The position numbers and the translations under genes are program-made. The notes beneath the pieces were generated by a model. The model was given only the letters and a program-made list of their open reading frames with translations, did no database searches and was not told the DNA's origin. A stretch of 64,000 bases of DNA from Microbacterium fluvii (lineage in GTDB: Bacteria; Actinomycetota; Actinomycetes; Actinomycetales; Microbacteriaceae), in NCBI RefSeq assembly GCF_025515205.1, contig NZ_JAOPFX010000001.1, forward strand, positions 682,001-746,000, given 5' to 3'. Below, piece by piece: positions 44,897 to 52,766 of the stretch (its first letter is position 1; each line of letters starts with the position of its first letter).

Positions 44897-45225
44897 GCGT
44901 CACGATCGACTGGCTGGCCTTCGTCGAGGTCTTCGCGGCGGCACTGGTGGGGGCATCGCTCGTCGTGCTCTTCTATGCGCTGGGGCTGCGGCTGCTGGTG
45001 CGCGCAGGCCGCGTGCCCGTCGTCACCCCCGCCGAGTTCACCGACGCGATCACCGTGATCTCCGAGAAGGAGGCGGCGCGCGCGGCGAAGGCGGCGGCCA
45101 AGGCGGCCAAGAAGAACCCGCTCACCGACACGCAGAAGAACGTCGCACTCGTCGGCGCGTACGCCTCGTTCGCGATGTGCGCACTGGCCGTGCTCGGCGG
45201 GCTCTACCTCATCGTCGCCCGCTGA
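44893..45225 (+). CDS. Small membrane partner of the PiT transporter
   Basis: The 110-residue protein has one helix at each end (VEVFAAALVGASLVVLFYALGL and GAYASFAMCALAVLGGLYLIVA) joined by a charged, Lys/Ala-rich segment (SEKEAARAAKAAAKAAKKN) likely to be helical and cytoplasmic. It overlaps the pit stop (ATGA). The function is unknown; the conserved position and similar Lys/Ala tail suggest it acts with the transporter. Confidence 0.8.
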   Translation: MSVTIDWLAFVEVFAAALVGASLVVLFYALGLRLLVRAGRVPVVTPAEFTDAITVISEKEAARAAKAAAKAAKKNPLTDTQKNVALVGAYASFAMCALAVLGGLYLIVAR

Positions 45226-45241
45226 CGTCGTCGGCGGGTCG

Positions 45242-45247
45242 TAGGCT
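45242..45247 (+). promoter_or_regulatory. -10 element for the metallophosphoesterase gene
   Basis: TAGGCT, GACGCC, then ATG at 45254; no ribosome site is seen. Confidence 0.55.
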
Positions 45248-45253
45248 GACGCC

Positions 45254-46159
45254 ATGGATGCTGCTGCCACCCGCTTCGGCCAGTACCCGCCCGCCCGCCG
45301 CACGCTGCTGCACCTGAGTGACACGCATCTCCTCGCGGGCGACGTGCCGCTCGGCGGCCGTTACGACACTGCGGCGAATCTCCGTCGCACGCTCGAGGCG
45401 GTGGAGCGACTCGCGCTGCGCCCCGACGCGATCGTCTTCACGGGTGACCTCACCGACCTCGGCGAGCCCGACGCCTACCGCGCGCTGCGCGACCTCGTCG
45501 AGCCGGTCGCCGAGCGCCTCGGCGCGCCACTGGTGTGGGTCGCCGGCAACCACGACGAGCGCCCTGCCCTGCGCGAGGGGCTCTTCGGCCTCGAGCCGAC
45601 GCAGCAGCCGGTGACCGCCGTGCACGACCTCGAGGGCCTGCGCCTCATCGTGCTCGACACGACCGTGCCCGGCTGGCATCACGGCGACCTCGACGATGCC
45701 CAGCTGGAGTGGCTGCGCGACCAGCTCTCCGCCCCGGCGGCGCTCGGCAGCATCCTCGCGATGCACCACCCCCCGCTGCCGAGCCACATCCCCTTCTTCG
45801 ACATCCTCGAGCTGCGCGACCAGTCGCGGCTGGCCGAGGCGATCGCCGGAACCGACGTGCGGGCGATCCTCGCCGGGCACCTGCACCACTCGACGAGCGG
45901 CACGTTCGCCGGCATCCCGGTGAGTGTGGCGGCCGCCACGTGCTACACGATGGACCTCGCGCGCCCTGCGGACCGCGTCAACGGCATGGATGCCGGGCAG
46001 TCGTTCCACCTCGTGCACGTCTACGACGACACGATCACGCACGCCGTCGTGCCGGTGGTCGACGCCCCGGCCGCCGAGTTCTTCTCGCCCGAGTGGGTGG
46101 CCGACATGGCGCGGCTGAGCCCCCGTCAGCGGCTCGAGGCCTTCTCGCGCAAGCGCTGA
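45254..46159 (+). CDS. Calcineurin-like metallophosphoesterase (CpdA/cAMP phosphodiesterase type)
   Basis: The 301-residue protein has the metallophosphoesterase motifs in order: LLHLSDTHLL, DAIVFTGDLTDLGE, WVAGNHDER, LAMHHPPLPS and LAGHLHHSTSGTF, which bind two metal ions. The layout resembles class III cyclic nucleotide phosphodiesterases; the real substrate may be another phosphodiester. It is monocistronic, ending 134 bp before aspA. Confidence 0.88.
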   Translation: MDAAATRFGQYPPARRTLLHLSDTHLLAGDVPLGGRYDTAANLRRTLEAVERLALRPDAIVFTGDLTDLGEPDAYRALRDLVEPVAERLGAPLVWVAGNHDERPALREGLFGLEPTQQPVTAVHDLEGLRLIVLDTTVPGWHHGDLDDAQLEWLRDQLSAPAALGSILAMHHPPLPSHIPFFDILELRDQSRLAEAIAGTDVRAILAGHLHHSTSGTFAGIPVSVAAATCYTMDLARPADRVNGMDAGQSFHLVHVYDDTITHAVVPVVDAPAAEFFSPEWVADMARLSPRQRLEAFSRKR

Positions 46160-46186
46160 CGCCGCGGCGAGTTGGGCGCATCGAGT

Positions 46187-46230
46187 TGTACGCCGTGTAC
46201 ATACACCACGATCCTGGCCGCGATTAGGCT
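46187..46230 (+). promoter_or_regulatory. aspA promoter with TGTAC-N5-GTACA inverted repeat
   Basis: TGTAC (46187-46191) and GTACA (46197-46201) form an inverted repeat directly upstream of the -35 region of a TAGGCT -10 (46225-46230). The leader to the chosen ATG is about 57 bases. A regulator of unknown family is inferred. Confidence 0.45.
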
Positions 46231-46293
46231 CGAGTCACCAACACGGCGCGGTGAGGTGAAGCGCCGTCAGTGACCCACGAGGACGACAGCATC

Positions 46294-47763
46294 ATGGCCG
46301 AAGCGCACACGACGCGCACCGAGACCGACTCCCTGGGATCCCTGGAGATCCCCGCAGACGCGTATTGGGGCATCCATACCGCGAGAGCGCTCGAGAACTT
46401 CCCGATCTCGCGCAGGCCGATCTCGGTCTACGCCGATCTGGTCAAGGCGCTCGCGATGGTCAAGCAGGCCTCCGCGCGGGCCAATCGCGAGATCGGGGTG
46501 CTCGACGCCGAGCGCGCCGAGCTCATTGACCGGGCATCGCAGCTCGTCATCGACGGGGGCTACCACGACCAGTTCGTGGTCGGTGTCGTGCAGGGCGGAG
46601 CGGGCACGTCGACGAACATGAACGCGAACGAGGTGATCACCAACATCGCCCTGGAGCTCGCGGGCCGCGAGAAGGGCGATTACGCGTACCTCTCGCCCAT
46701 CGACCACACGAACCGCTCGCAGTCGACCAACGACGTCTATCCGACCGCCGTCAAGGTGGGTCTCAGCCTCGACCTGCAGACGCTGCTCGAGGAGCTCGAC
46801 CTTCTGCGCGAGTCGTTCCTGCGCAAGGCCGTCGAGTTCCACGACGTGCTCAAGATCGGCCGGACGCAGCTGCAGGATGCTGTGCCGATGACCCTCGGTC
46901 AGGAGTTCCACGGCTTCGCCACGACCCTCGGCTACGACCACCAGCGCCTCACCGAGAACCGCTACCTGCTCTACGAGGTCAACATGGGCGCCACGGCGAT
47001 CGGCACCGGCATCACGACCCACCCGGGCTACGCGCCGGCGGTGCTGCGGCATCTGCGCGAGATCACCGGGCTGGATCTCGCGACCGCCGACGACCTCGTC
47101 GAGGCGACCAGCGACACCGGATCGTTCATGTCGTTCTCGGCCTCGCTCAAGCGCAACGCGATCAAGCTGTCGAAGATCTGCAACGACCTTCGGCTGCTCT
47201 CGTCCGGGCCCCAGGCCGGCTTCGGCGAGATCAACCTCCCCGCCCAGCAGGCGGGCTCGTCGATCATGCCGGGGAAGGTCAACCCGGTGATCCCCGAGGT
47301 CGTCAATCAGGTCGCCTTCTCGGTCGCCGGCGCAGACCTCACCGTCACGATGGCGGTGGAGGGCGGTCAGCTGCAGTTGAACGCCTTCGAGCCGATCATC
47401 GCGCACTCGATCTTCCAGTCGATCACGTGGATGCGCCGGGCGATGCGGACGCTGCGCATCCACTGCGTCGACGGCATCACCGCCAATCGCGAACGACTGG
47501 GGGCGATGGTCGGGTCGAGCGTGGGAGTCGTCACGGCGCTCACGCCGTTCCTCGGGTATGCCGCATCCGCCGCGCTCGCCAAGACGGCGCTGCTGACCGG
47601 ACGCAGCGTCGCCGATCTCGTCGTCGAGGCGGGGCTCATGTCGCGCGAGGAGGTCGCCAAGCAGCTCTCGCCCGCGCGCCTGTCGGGGCTCGAGGCGGTG
47701 ACCTCGGCCATTCCGATCGTGCAGCCGGCCGAGAACGTCGTGACCGGCCCGCTCGACGACTGA
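46294..47763 (+). CDS. aspA: Aspartate ammonia-lyase
   Basis: The 489-residue lyase converts aspartate to fumarate and ammonia. It has EIPADAYWGIHTARALENFPIS (the aspartase form), GGAGTSTNMNANEVI, IGRTQLQDAVPMTLGQEF and the flexible-loop signature GSSIMPGKVNPVIPE with the catalytic Ser. The start at 46294 (MAEAHTTRTE) follows GAGGAC; a GTG at 46270 would add eight residues. Separation from fumarase C rests on the YWGIHTARA/ENF segment. Confidence 0.92.
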   Translation: MAEAHTTRTETDSLGSLEIPADAYWGIHTARALENFPISRRPISVYADLVKALAMVKQASARANREIGVLDAERAELIDRASQLVIDGGYHDQFVVGVVQGGAGTSTNMNANEVITNIALELAGREKGDYAYLSPIDHTNRSQSTNDVYPTAVKVGLSLDLQTLLEELDLLRESFLRKAVEFHDVLKIGRTQLQDAVPMTLGQEFHGFATTLGYDHQRLTENRYLLYEVNMGATAIGTGITTHPGYAPAVLRHLREITGLDLATADDLVEATSDTGSFMSFSASLKRNAIKLSKICNDLRLLSSGPQAGFGEINLPAQQAGSSIMPGKVNPVIPEVVNQVAFSVAGADLTVTMAVEGGQLQLNAFEPIIAHSIFQSITWMRRAMRTLRIHCVDGITANRERLGAMVGSSVGVVTALTPFLGYAASAALAKTALLTGRSVADLVVEAGLMSREEVAKQLSPARLSGLEAVTSAIPIVQPAENVVTGPLDD

Positions 47764-47824
47764 CCTTGCCCGGCCGCCGCCGGGACGGATAAGTTCGAGC
47801 AGTCCCCCCGATGAGAGGAACCTC

Positions 47825-48280
47825 ATGACCGATCCGCAGAACCCGGCGGACCAGCCGCCCGCCTACACGCCGCCGCCCGCGGCCGACTCGACGCTCTACC
47901 CGCAGCAGGCGTACGCGCCAGCCCCGCCCTCATACGACCAGGGGCCGTCGACGACCTACCCCGGCAAGACGATGGGCATCGTCGCGTTCATCCTGTCGTT
48001 CTTCGTCTCCGTCGTCGCGCTGATCCTCGGCATCGTCGCGCTCGTGCAGAGCCGCAAGGCGGGTCAGAAGAACGGCTGGGCGGTCGCCGCGATCGTGCTC
48101 AGCGCGATCTTCATCGTCGTCGGCACGATCGTGCTCATCGCGTTCATCGCCTTCTTCGCGTCGGCCGGTGGCGACCTCGTGAACCAGGTGAACGCGTGCC
48201 TCGACGACCCGACGGGCACCGTCGTGTACAACGGCGTCACCATGTCGTGCCAGGAGATCCTGGAGCAGTCCGGCCAGTGA
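47825..48280 (+). CDS. DUF4190 membrane protein
   Basis: The 151-residue protein has a Pro/Tyr/Ala-rich N-terminus (about 45 residues), a two-helix DUF4190 module (GIVAFILSFFVSVVALILGIVALVQSRKAG and WAVAAIVLSAIFIVVGTIVLI) and a short C-terminal domain with two Cys that could form a disulfide outside the cell. A TAAGTT -10 candidate lies near 47790. The function of the family is unknown. Confidence 0.85.
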   Translation: MTDPQNPADQPPAYTPPPAADSTLYPQQAYAPAPPSYDQGPSTTYPGKTMGIVAFILSFFVSVVALILGIVALVQSRKAGQKNGWAVAAIVLSAIFIVVGTIVLIAFIAFFASAGGDLVNQVNACLDDPTGTVVYNGVTMSCQEILEQSGQ

Positions 48281-48302
48281 CCCGCTGAGTCGCCTGTGGA
48301 CC

Positions 48303-48333
48303 GAACCCGTCGCGCCATCGGCGCGGCGGGTTC
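48303..48333. terminator. Bidirectional hairpin between the DUF4190 and FAH genes
   Basis: GAACCCG-CGCGCC and GGCGCG-CGGGTTC pair around ATC with one mismatch. It lies 22 bp after one stop and overlaps the stop codon of the convergent FAH-family gene. The T-run is short. Confidence 0.65.
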
Positions 48334-49198
48334 AGTCCATCACGCGGCAGTGCGTCGTGAGTTCGCCGATGCCGTCGATGCCGACCGTGACGGTGGAGCG
48401 GTCTCGCAGGAAGATCTGCGGGTCGCGGGAGTAGCCCGCGCCCCCCGGACTGCCGGTGGAGATTAGTGTGCCCGGAAGGAGCGTCGCGGATGCCGAGAGG
48501 TGCGAGATGAGCTTCGAGACGGGGCGCACCATCTGCGCCGTCGAGGCATCCTGCACGGTATGACCGTCGAGCACCGTCCAGATGTGCAGGTTCTGCGGGT
48601 CGGGAACCTCGTCGGCCGTCACGACGAAGGGTCCCGTCGGCGTGAACCCGTCGAACGACTTGCACCGCGACCACTGCGCCTCGGAGTACTGGATGTCGCG
48701 AGCCGTGATGTCGTTGACGACGGTGTAGCCCCAGACGTGGTCGAGCGCGTCCTCGGCCGAGACGTCTTTCGCGGCAGTGCCGATGATGACGCCCAACTCG
48801 GCCTCGTAGTCGATCGATTCGCTCAGCGATCTGTGCCATGCTGTCGTGCGCTCGTGACCGGTCAGCGAGTTCGGCCAGAGCACGAACACCGTCGGGGTCG
48901 AGTCGGTCTTCAGACCCAGTTCACTGGAGTGGGCGGCATAGTTGAGTCCGACGGCGAGCACGACGGGGGGAGTGCGCACGGCGGAGTCGAACTCCACGTC
49001 GGCGAGGGAATGCCGAGCAGCCGCCGACACGTCGGCCCGCCGAACGCGGTCGAGCAGCTCGTCGCCGCCCGCGATGAGCTGCTCCAGGTGCTGCGGCGCG
49101 CCGGAGAAGAGGTCTTCGACGACGATCGCGTCGCCGTCGTCGATCACGGCCAATCGCGAGTCCGCGTGCCCAGGGAGAACGATGTGGGCGAAGCGCAT
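48332..49198 (-). CDS. Fumarylacetoacetate hydrolase-family protein
   Basis: The 288-residue enzyme has the FAH fold motifs LAVGLNYAAHSSELG, ESIDYEAELGVIIG (metal-binding Glu residues), GYTVVNDITARDIQ, KSFDGFTPTGPFVV and ISTGSPGGAGYSRDP. Relatives hydrolyse C-C bonds in fumarylpyruvate, acylpyruvates or similar, or decarboxylate oxaloacetate; the substrate here is not evident. TAGCCT (49205-49210, minus) lies six bases before the ATG. Confidence 0.88.
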   Translation of the reverse strand: MRFAHIVLPGHADSRLAVIDDGDAIVVEDLFSGAPQHLEQLIAGGDELLDRVRRADVSAAARHSLADVEFDSAVRTPPVVLAVGLNYAAHSSELGLKTDSTPTVFVLWPNSLTGHERTTAWHRSLSESIDYEAELGVIIGTAAKDVSAEDALDHVWGYTVVNDITARDIQYSEAQWSRCKSFDGFTPTGPFVVTADEVPDPQNLHIWTVLDGHTVQDASTAQMVRPVSKLISHLSASATLLPGTLISTGSPGGAGYSRDPQIFLRDRSTVTVGIDGIGELTTHCRVMD

Positions 49199-49250
49199 TG
49201 CTCAAGGCTACCCGTCCGACGGGTCCCGCTCGGTGCGGCGATGACACCCA

Positions 49251-49256
49251 TAGGCT
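49251..49256 (+). promoter_or_regulatory. -10 element for the PrsW-like protease gene
   Basis: TAGGCT, GAGCAG, then ATG at 49263. The divergent FAH gene has its own -10 at 49205-49210. Confidence 0.55.
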
Positions 49257-49262
49257 GAGCAG

Positions 49263-50483
49263 ATGACATCGCCCGGCCCGGCGCCGGAGCGTCCCTCGCT
49301 GACGCCCCCGTCGTTCCCCTCCGCGCTCGCGCAGCCGGCGGCTGCGGCGGCCTCGACGATCCCGGCGCCGGCCGCCTCACCGGCGCCCGTGCCGGTGCCG
49401 GCTGCTCCTCGGCGCGGCCGCACGGCTCCGCTGTGGCTGTTCGGGATCATGGTGTTCGTGCTGGTGGGGGTCGTCTCCTACTTTCTCGATGCGCTCGGTG
49501 CGGCGGCCTCGATCGCGGGGATGCTGCTGGCGCTGCTGCCGCTGGCGGCCGTGCTGTTCGCCGTCAGACTCGCTGACCGGTGGGAGCCCGAGCCGCGCGG
49601 GCTCGTGGCGCTGGCGCTGGCGTGGGGCGCCGTCGTGGCCGTCGCGGGCGCGCTGCTGGTCGATCTGGTGCTGAGCGTCGTGCTGGCGGCGACGCCCGAC
49701 GACGTGCGCGAAGTGTTCACGGCGGTCGTGCAGGCGCCCGTCGTCGAAGAGGTCATGAAGGGCCTGGGCGTCTACGTCGTGTTCCTCGTCGGGCGCCGCA
49801 CCTTCGACGGCCCCCTGGACGGCGTCGTCTACGGTGCCCTCGTCGGCGCAGGCTTCGCCTTCACCGAGAACATCCAGTACTTCGCCCTCAGCATCCTCAC
49901 CGGCGGAGTGGAGCAGGCCACCGCGACCTTCTTCGTTCGGGGCATCCTCTCACCCTTCGCCCACGTGATGTTCACGGCCGTGACCGGCTTCGCGCTGGGG
50001 CTCGCCGCGCGCAGGGGGCTGCACGGCGCGCAGGCGTTCGGCGCGTGGCTTCTGGGACTTCTCGGCGCGATCCTGCTGCACGCGATCTGGAACGGGTCCA
50101 CGCTGTTCGGCGACTTCTTCGTGCTCTATCTCGTGCTGCAGATGCCGCTGTTCGTGCTGTTCGTCCTGGGCGTGGTCGCCCTGCGACGCGAGGAGGAGCG
50201 CCTCACCCGTGAACGCCTCGGCGAGTACGCCGCCGCCGGCTGGTTCACCCCTCAGGAGGTGGACATGCTCGCGACCCGGAAGGGTCGGCGTGCGGCCCTC
50301 GGGTGGGCGGCGACGCTCCGAGGCGACCGCACGCCGATCATGGAAGGCTTCATCGCCGACGCGACCGCGCTGGCCGTGGCACGCCAGCGGGCCACGACGG
50401 GTCGCGATCCGCACGCCGCCGAAGAAGAGCGCGCGCTGCTGGCCCGCACGGCCGCCGCGCGCAGCGCACTGTTCGCGCTCTGA
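49263..50483 (+). CDS. PrsW-family intramembrane metalloprotease
   Basis: The 406-residue protein has a Pro/Ala-rich N-terminus of about 50 residues, then about eight helices with PrsW motifs APVVEEVMKGLGVY near 160, GAGFAFTENIQYF near 200, SPFAHVMFTAVTGFALG near 235 and LLHAIWNGSTLFG. The EExxK and His residues are the proposed zinc site. PrsW of Bacillus cuts anti-sigma factor RsiW; the target here is unknown. A cytoplasmic tail of about 100 residues follows. Confidence 0.9.
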   Translation: MTSPGPAPERPSLTPPSFPSALAQPAAAAASTIPAPAASPAPVPVPAAPRRGRTAPLWLFGIMVFVLVGVVSYFLDALGAAASIAGMLLALLPLAAVLFAVRLADRWEPEPRGLVALALAWGAVVAVAGALLVDLVLSVVLAATPDDVREVFTAVVQAPVVEEVMKGLGVYVVFLVGRRTFDGPLDGVVYGALVGAGFAFTENIQYFALSILTGGVEQATATFFVRGILSPFAHVMFTAVTGFALGLAARRGLHGAQAFGAWLLGLLGAILLHAIWNGSTLFGDFFVLYLVLQMPLFVLFVLGVVALRREEERLTRERLGEYAAAGWFTPQEVDMLATRKGRRAALGWAATLRGDRTPIMEGFIADATALAVARQRATTGRDPHAAEEERALLARTAAARSALFAL

Positions 50484-50498
50484 GGGGGCCGGGCAAAG

Positions 50499-50549
50499 AC
50501 TCAGCGCCCGGTGCTGCGGCGATGCCTGCATGTCTCCCGGGCGCTGAGT
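50499..50549. repeat. 13-bp inverted repeat after the PrsW-like gene
   Basis: ACTCAGCGCCCGG (50499-50511) is exactly complementary to CCGGGCGCTGAGT (50537-50549) around 25 bases. It starts 16 bp after the stop and lacks a T-run; it may end or protect the transcript. The rest of the gap to 50638 shows nothing recognised. Confidence 0.5.
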
Positions 50550-50638
50550 TGAACTGCTCTCAGGATGCCCCCGCCCGCGGCAGGGTGTCAACCCCGCAGG
50601 GGGGTGCCACCGGCGCCCGAGCGTGTTTGGATGGACGC

Positions 50639-51007
50639 ATGACACAAGACCGCACGAAGCCCGAGTTCGACGCCCCCGAGGGCCCCGCACCCTCCGACCT
50701 CGTCATCCGCGACCTCATCGTGGGCGACGGCGCGGAAGCCAAGCCCGGCGACACCGTCACCGTGCACTACGCCGGCGTCGAGTACGACTCAGGCGAGGAG
50801 TTCGACTCGTCGTGGGGCCGGGGCGAGAGCATCCAGTTTCCGCTGCGCGGCCTCATCCAGGGATGGCAGGACGGCATCCCCGGCATGAAGGTCGGCGGAC
50901 GCCGTGAGCTCGTCATCCCGCCGCACCTGGCCTACGGCCCCGCCGGCGGCCACTTCCTCGGCGGCAAGACGCTCGTCTTCATCATCGATCTCATCGCGGT
51001 CGGCTGA
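50639..51007 (+). CDS. FKBP-type peptidyl-prolyl cis-trans isomerase
   Basis: The 122-residue cytoplasmic protein is a single FKBP domain: VGDGAEAKPGDTVTVHYAGVEYDSGEEFDSSWGRGESIQFPLRG, VIQGW-type LIQGWQDGIPGMKVGGRRELVIPPHLAYG and LVFIIDLIAVG. It speeds prolyl isomerisation in folding. There is no signal peptide. A perfect terminator follows the stop. Confidence 0.94.
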   Translation: MTQDRTKPEFDAPEGPAPSDLVIRDLIVGDGAEAKPGDTVTVHYAGVEYDSGEEFDSSWGRGESIQFPLRGLIQGWQDGIPGMKVGGRRELVIPPHLAYGPAGGHFLGGKTLVFIIDLIAVG

Positions 51008-51025
51008 CCCGACCGGAGCGACGGG

Positions 51026-51057
51026 AAGGGCGGATGCTGCGGCATCCGCCCTTTCTT
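51026..51057 (+). terminator. Rho-independent terminator of the FKBP gene
   Basis: AAGGGCGGATGC and GCATCCGCCCTT form a perfect 12-bp stem with a TGCG loop, followed by TCTT. It begins 19 bp after the stop codon. Confidence 0.85.
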
Positions 51058-51070
51058 CGTGCAGGAATTC

Positions 51071-51088
51071 TCCATTCACGGGAATGGA
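51071..51088. promoter_or_regulatory. Inverted repeat upstream of the YceI gene
   Basis: TCCATTC and GAATGGA pair around ACGG, with further ATTC/GAAT matches outside. It lies 64 bp before the YceI start and is AT-rich for this genome, as expected of an operator. Confidence 0.45.
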
Positions 51089-51151
51089 ATGGCCGAACGC
51101 GCCGTTCTCCTCCTGCAAGCTGCCGTTCCACGGCCCCACCTGAGGAGAACC

Positions 51152-51712
51152 ATGACCGACACCACCGCCCCCGAGATTCCCGGCTACAAGACGGGCACCT
51201 GGGTGCTCGACCCCTCGCACAGCGAGGTCTCGTTCAGCGTGCGCCACATGATGATCTCGAAGGTGCGCGGCGCCTTCGGCCTGAAGAGCGCCACGATCGT
51301 CGCCCCCGAGAACCCGCTCGAGGCGAAGGTCACGGCATCCGTCGACGTCGCCTCGGTCGACACCAAGGACGAGGGCCGCGACACCCACCTGCGCTCGGCC
51401 GACTTCTTCGACGTCGAGCAGTACCCCACGCTCGACTTCGTCTCGACCGGCGTGCGCGTCGACGGCGGCGACTTCCTCGTCGACGGCGACCTCACCATCC
51501 GCGGCATCACCAAGCCCGCGACCTTCGAGCTCGAGTTCGGCGGCTTCGGCACCGACCCGTGGGGCAACTACAAGGCCGGCGCGACGGCCAAGACCGTCGT
51601 CAACCGCGAGGACTACGGCCTGACCTGGAACGCGGCGCTCGAGACCGGCGGCGTGCTGGTCGGCAAGGACGTCACGATCACGCTCGACCTGCAGGGTTCG
51701 CTGCAGGCCTGA
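51152..51712 (+). CDS. YceI-family lipid-binding protein
   Basis: The 186-residue protein is a lipocalin-like YceI domain: GTWVLDPSHSEVSFSVRHMMISKVRGAFG, DTHLRSADFFDVEQYPTLDFVS, LTIRGITKPATFELEFGGFG and VNREDYGLTWN. Relatives bind isoprenoids or amphiphiles. No signal peptide is present, unlike the periplasmic E. coli protein. GAGGAGAACC precedes the ATG. It is followed by a 38-bp perfect palindrome. Confidence 0.93.
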   Translation: MTDTTAPEIPGYKTGTWVLDPSHSEVSFSVRHMMISKVRGAFGLKSATIVAPENPLEAKVTASVDVASVDTKDEGRDTHLRSADFFDVEQYPTLDFVSTGVRVDGGDFLVDGDLTIRGITKPATFELEFGGFGTDPWGNYKAGATAKTVVNREDYGLTWNAALETGGVLVGKDVTITLDLQGSLQA

Positions 51713-51721
51713 GCGGGTCTT

Positions 51722-51759
51722 CGGAGGGCGGATGCTGTGCGCACAGCATCCGCCCTCCG
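51722..51759. terminator. 38-bp perfect palindrome, bidirectional terminator
   Basis: Every base from 51722 to 51740 is complementary to 51741-51759, with no unpaired loop required, including the GGCGGATGC/GCATCCGCC core. It lies 10 bp after the YceI stop and directly abuts the stop codon of the convergent EamA gene. As DNA it could extrude as a cruciform. Confidence 0.85.
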
Positions 51760-52683
51760 TCATGTCCGGCGGCGCAGCCTGTCCTGCGCGAGCAGGATGC
51801 CGAGGAAGACGATGAGAGCGCCCGCCGGCTCGTTCCAGCTGACGGCCTCGCCGAGAACCACGACCCCGAGGATCACCCCGACGACGGGGGTGATGTAGGT
51901 GACCGTCGAGGCGCGGGTGGGGCCCCAGGCGCGTACGGCGTTCTGATTCCAGATGTAGGCGACGCCGGTGCCCAGGCACCCCAGCAGCACGACGCTGCCG
52001 ACGACCCACGGGTCGAGCGAGACCGGGGTGAGCACGAGCACGGGCGTGAGCAGGGCCATGATCGCCGCGGCGATGCCGATGTTCAGGAACGAGAAGACCA
52101 GTGCGCTGACGCCCGTGTCGGAGGCGAAGCGGCGCATGTAGGCGAGGCTGAAGCCGTAGCACGCGGTGGCACCCAGGATCGCGAACTGGGCGACGAGGCT
52201 CTGCGAGAGGTCGAGGCCCTGCCACGGCGCGATGATCACCATCACCCCGAGGATGCCCAGCAGGATGCCGGCGATCTGCACCGGCTTGAGCTTCTCGACG
52301 CGGAACACCGCCCACGCCATGATCGCCGTCATGATCGGCGTCGTCGCGTTGTAGATGCTCGCAAGGCCGCTGGACACGTGCTGCTGCGCCCACGAGAACA
52401 GCAGGAAGGGCACGACGCAGAACGAGACCGCCAGCACCGTCAGGTGCCCCCAGACGGCCGCGCGCCGCGGCAGCCTCTCGCGGCGCAGCGCGACGAACAG
52501 GCCGAGGGTCAGGCCCCCGAGAATGAGGCGCGACCAGGCGACCTGTGCGGGGGAGATGCCGGTGAGGGCGACCTTCATGAACAGGAAGCTGGACCCCCAC
52601 ACGATGCCGCACAGCACGAACTGCACCGCGATCGAGGCGGAGGAGGCGGTCGCGGTGTCTGTGTGCGAGGCGGTGGTGGTCAC
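51760..52683 (-). CDS. EamA-family (DMT superfamily) transporter
   Basis: The 307-residue protein has ten helices in two EamA repeats, with WGSSFLFMKVAL and PAQVAWSRLILGG at the start and RASTVTYITPVVGVILGVVVLGE in the second half. Such transporters export amino acids or other metabolites; the substrate is unknown. TAGAGT (52690-52695, minus) lies six bases before the GTG start. Confidence 0.9.
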   Translation of the reverse strand: MTTTASHTDTATASSASIAVQFVLCGIVWGSSFLFMKVALTGISPAQVAWSRLILGGLTLGLFVALRRERLPRRAAVWGHLTVLAVSFCVVPFLLFSWAQQHVSSGLASIYNATTPIMTAIMAWAVFRVEKLKPVQIAGILLGILGVMVIIAPWQGLDLSQSLVAQFAILGATACYGFSLAYMRRFASDTGVSALVFSFLNIGIAAAIMALLTPVLVLTPVSLDPWVVGSVVLLGCLGTGVAYIWNQNAVRAWGPTRASTVTYITPVVGVILGVVVLGEAVSWNEPAGALIVFLGILLAQDRLRRRT

Positions 52684-52766
52684 CGGGCGACTCTATTGCC
52701 CGGCACAGACCCGCGCGGGCGCAGGCGCGTGCTTCGTCCGGAAACCGGCGGACAGCGGCAGTCCGG

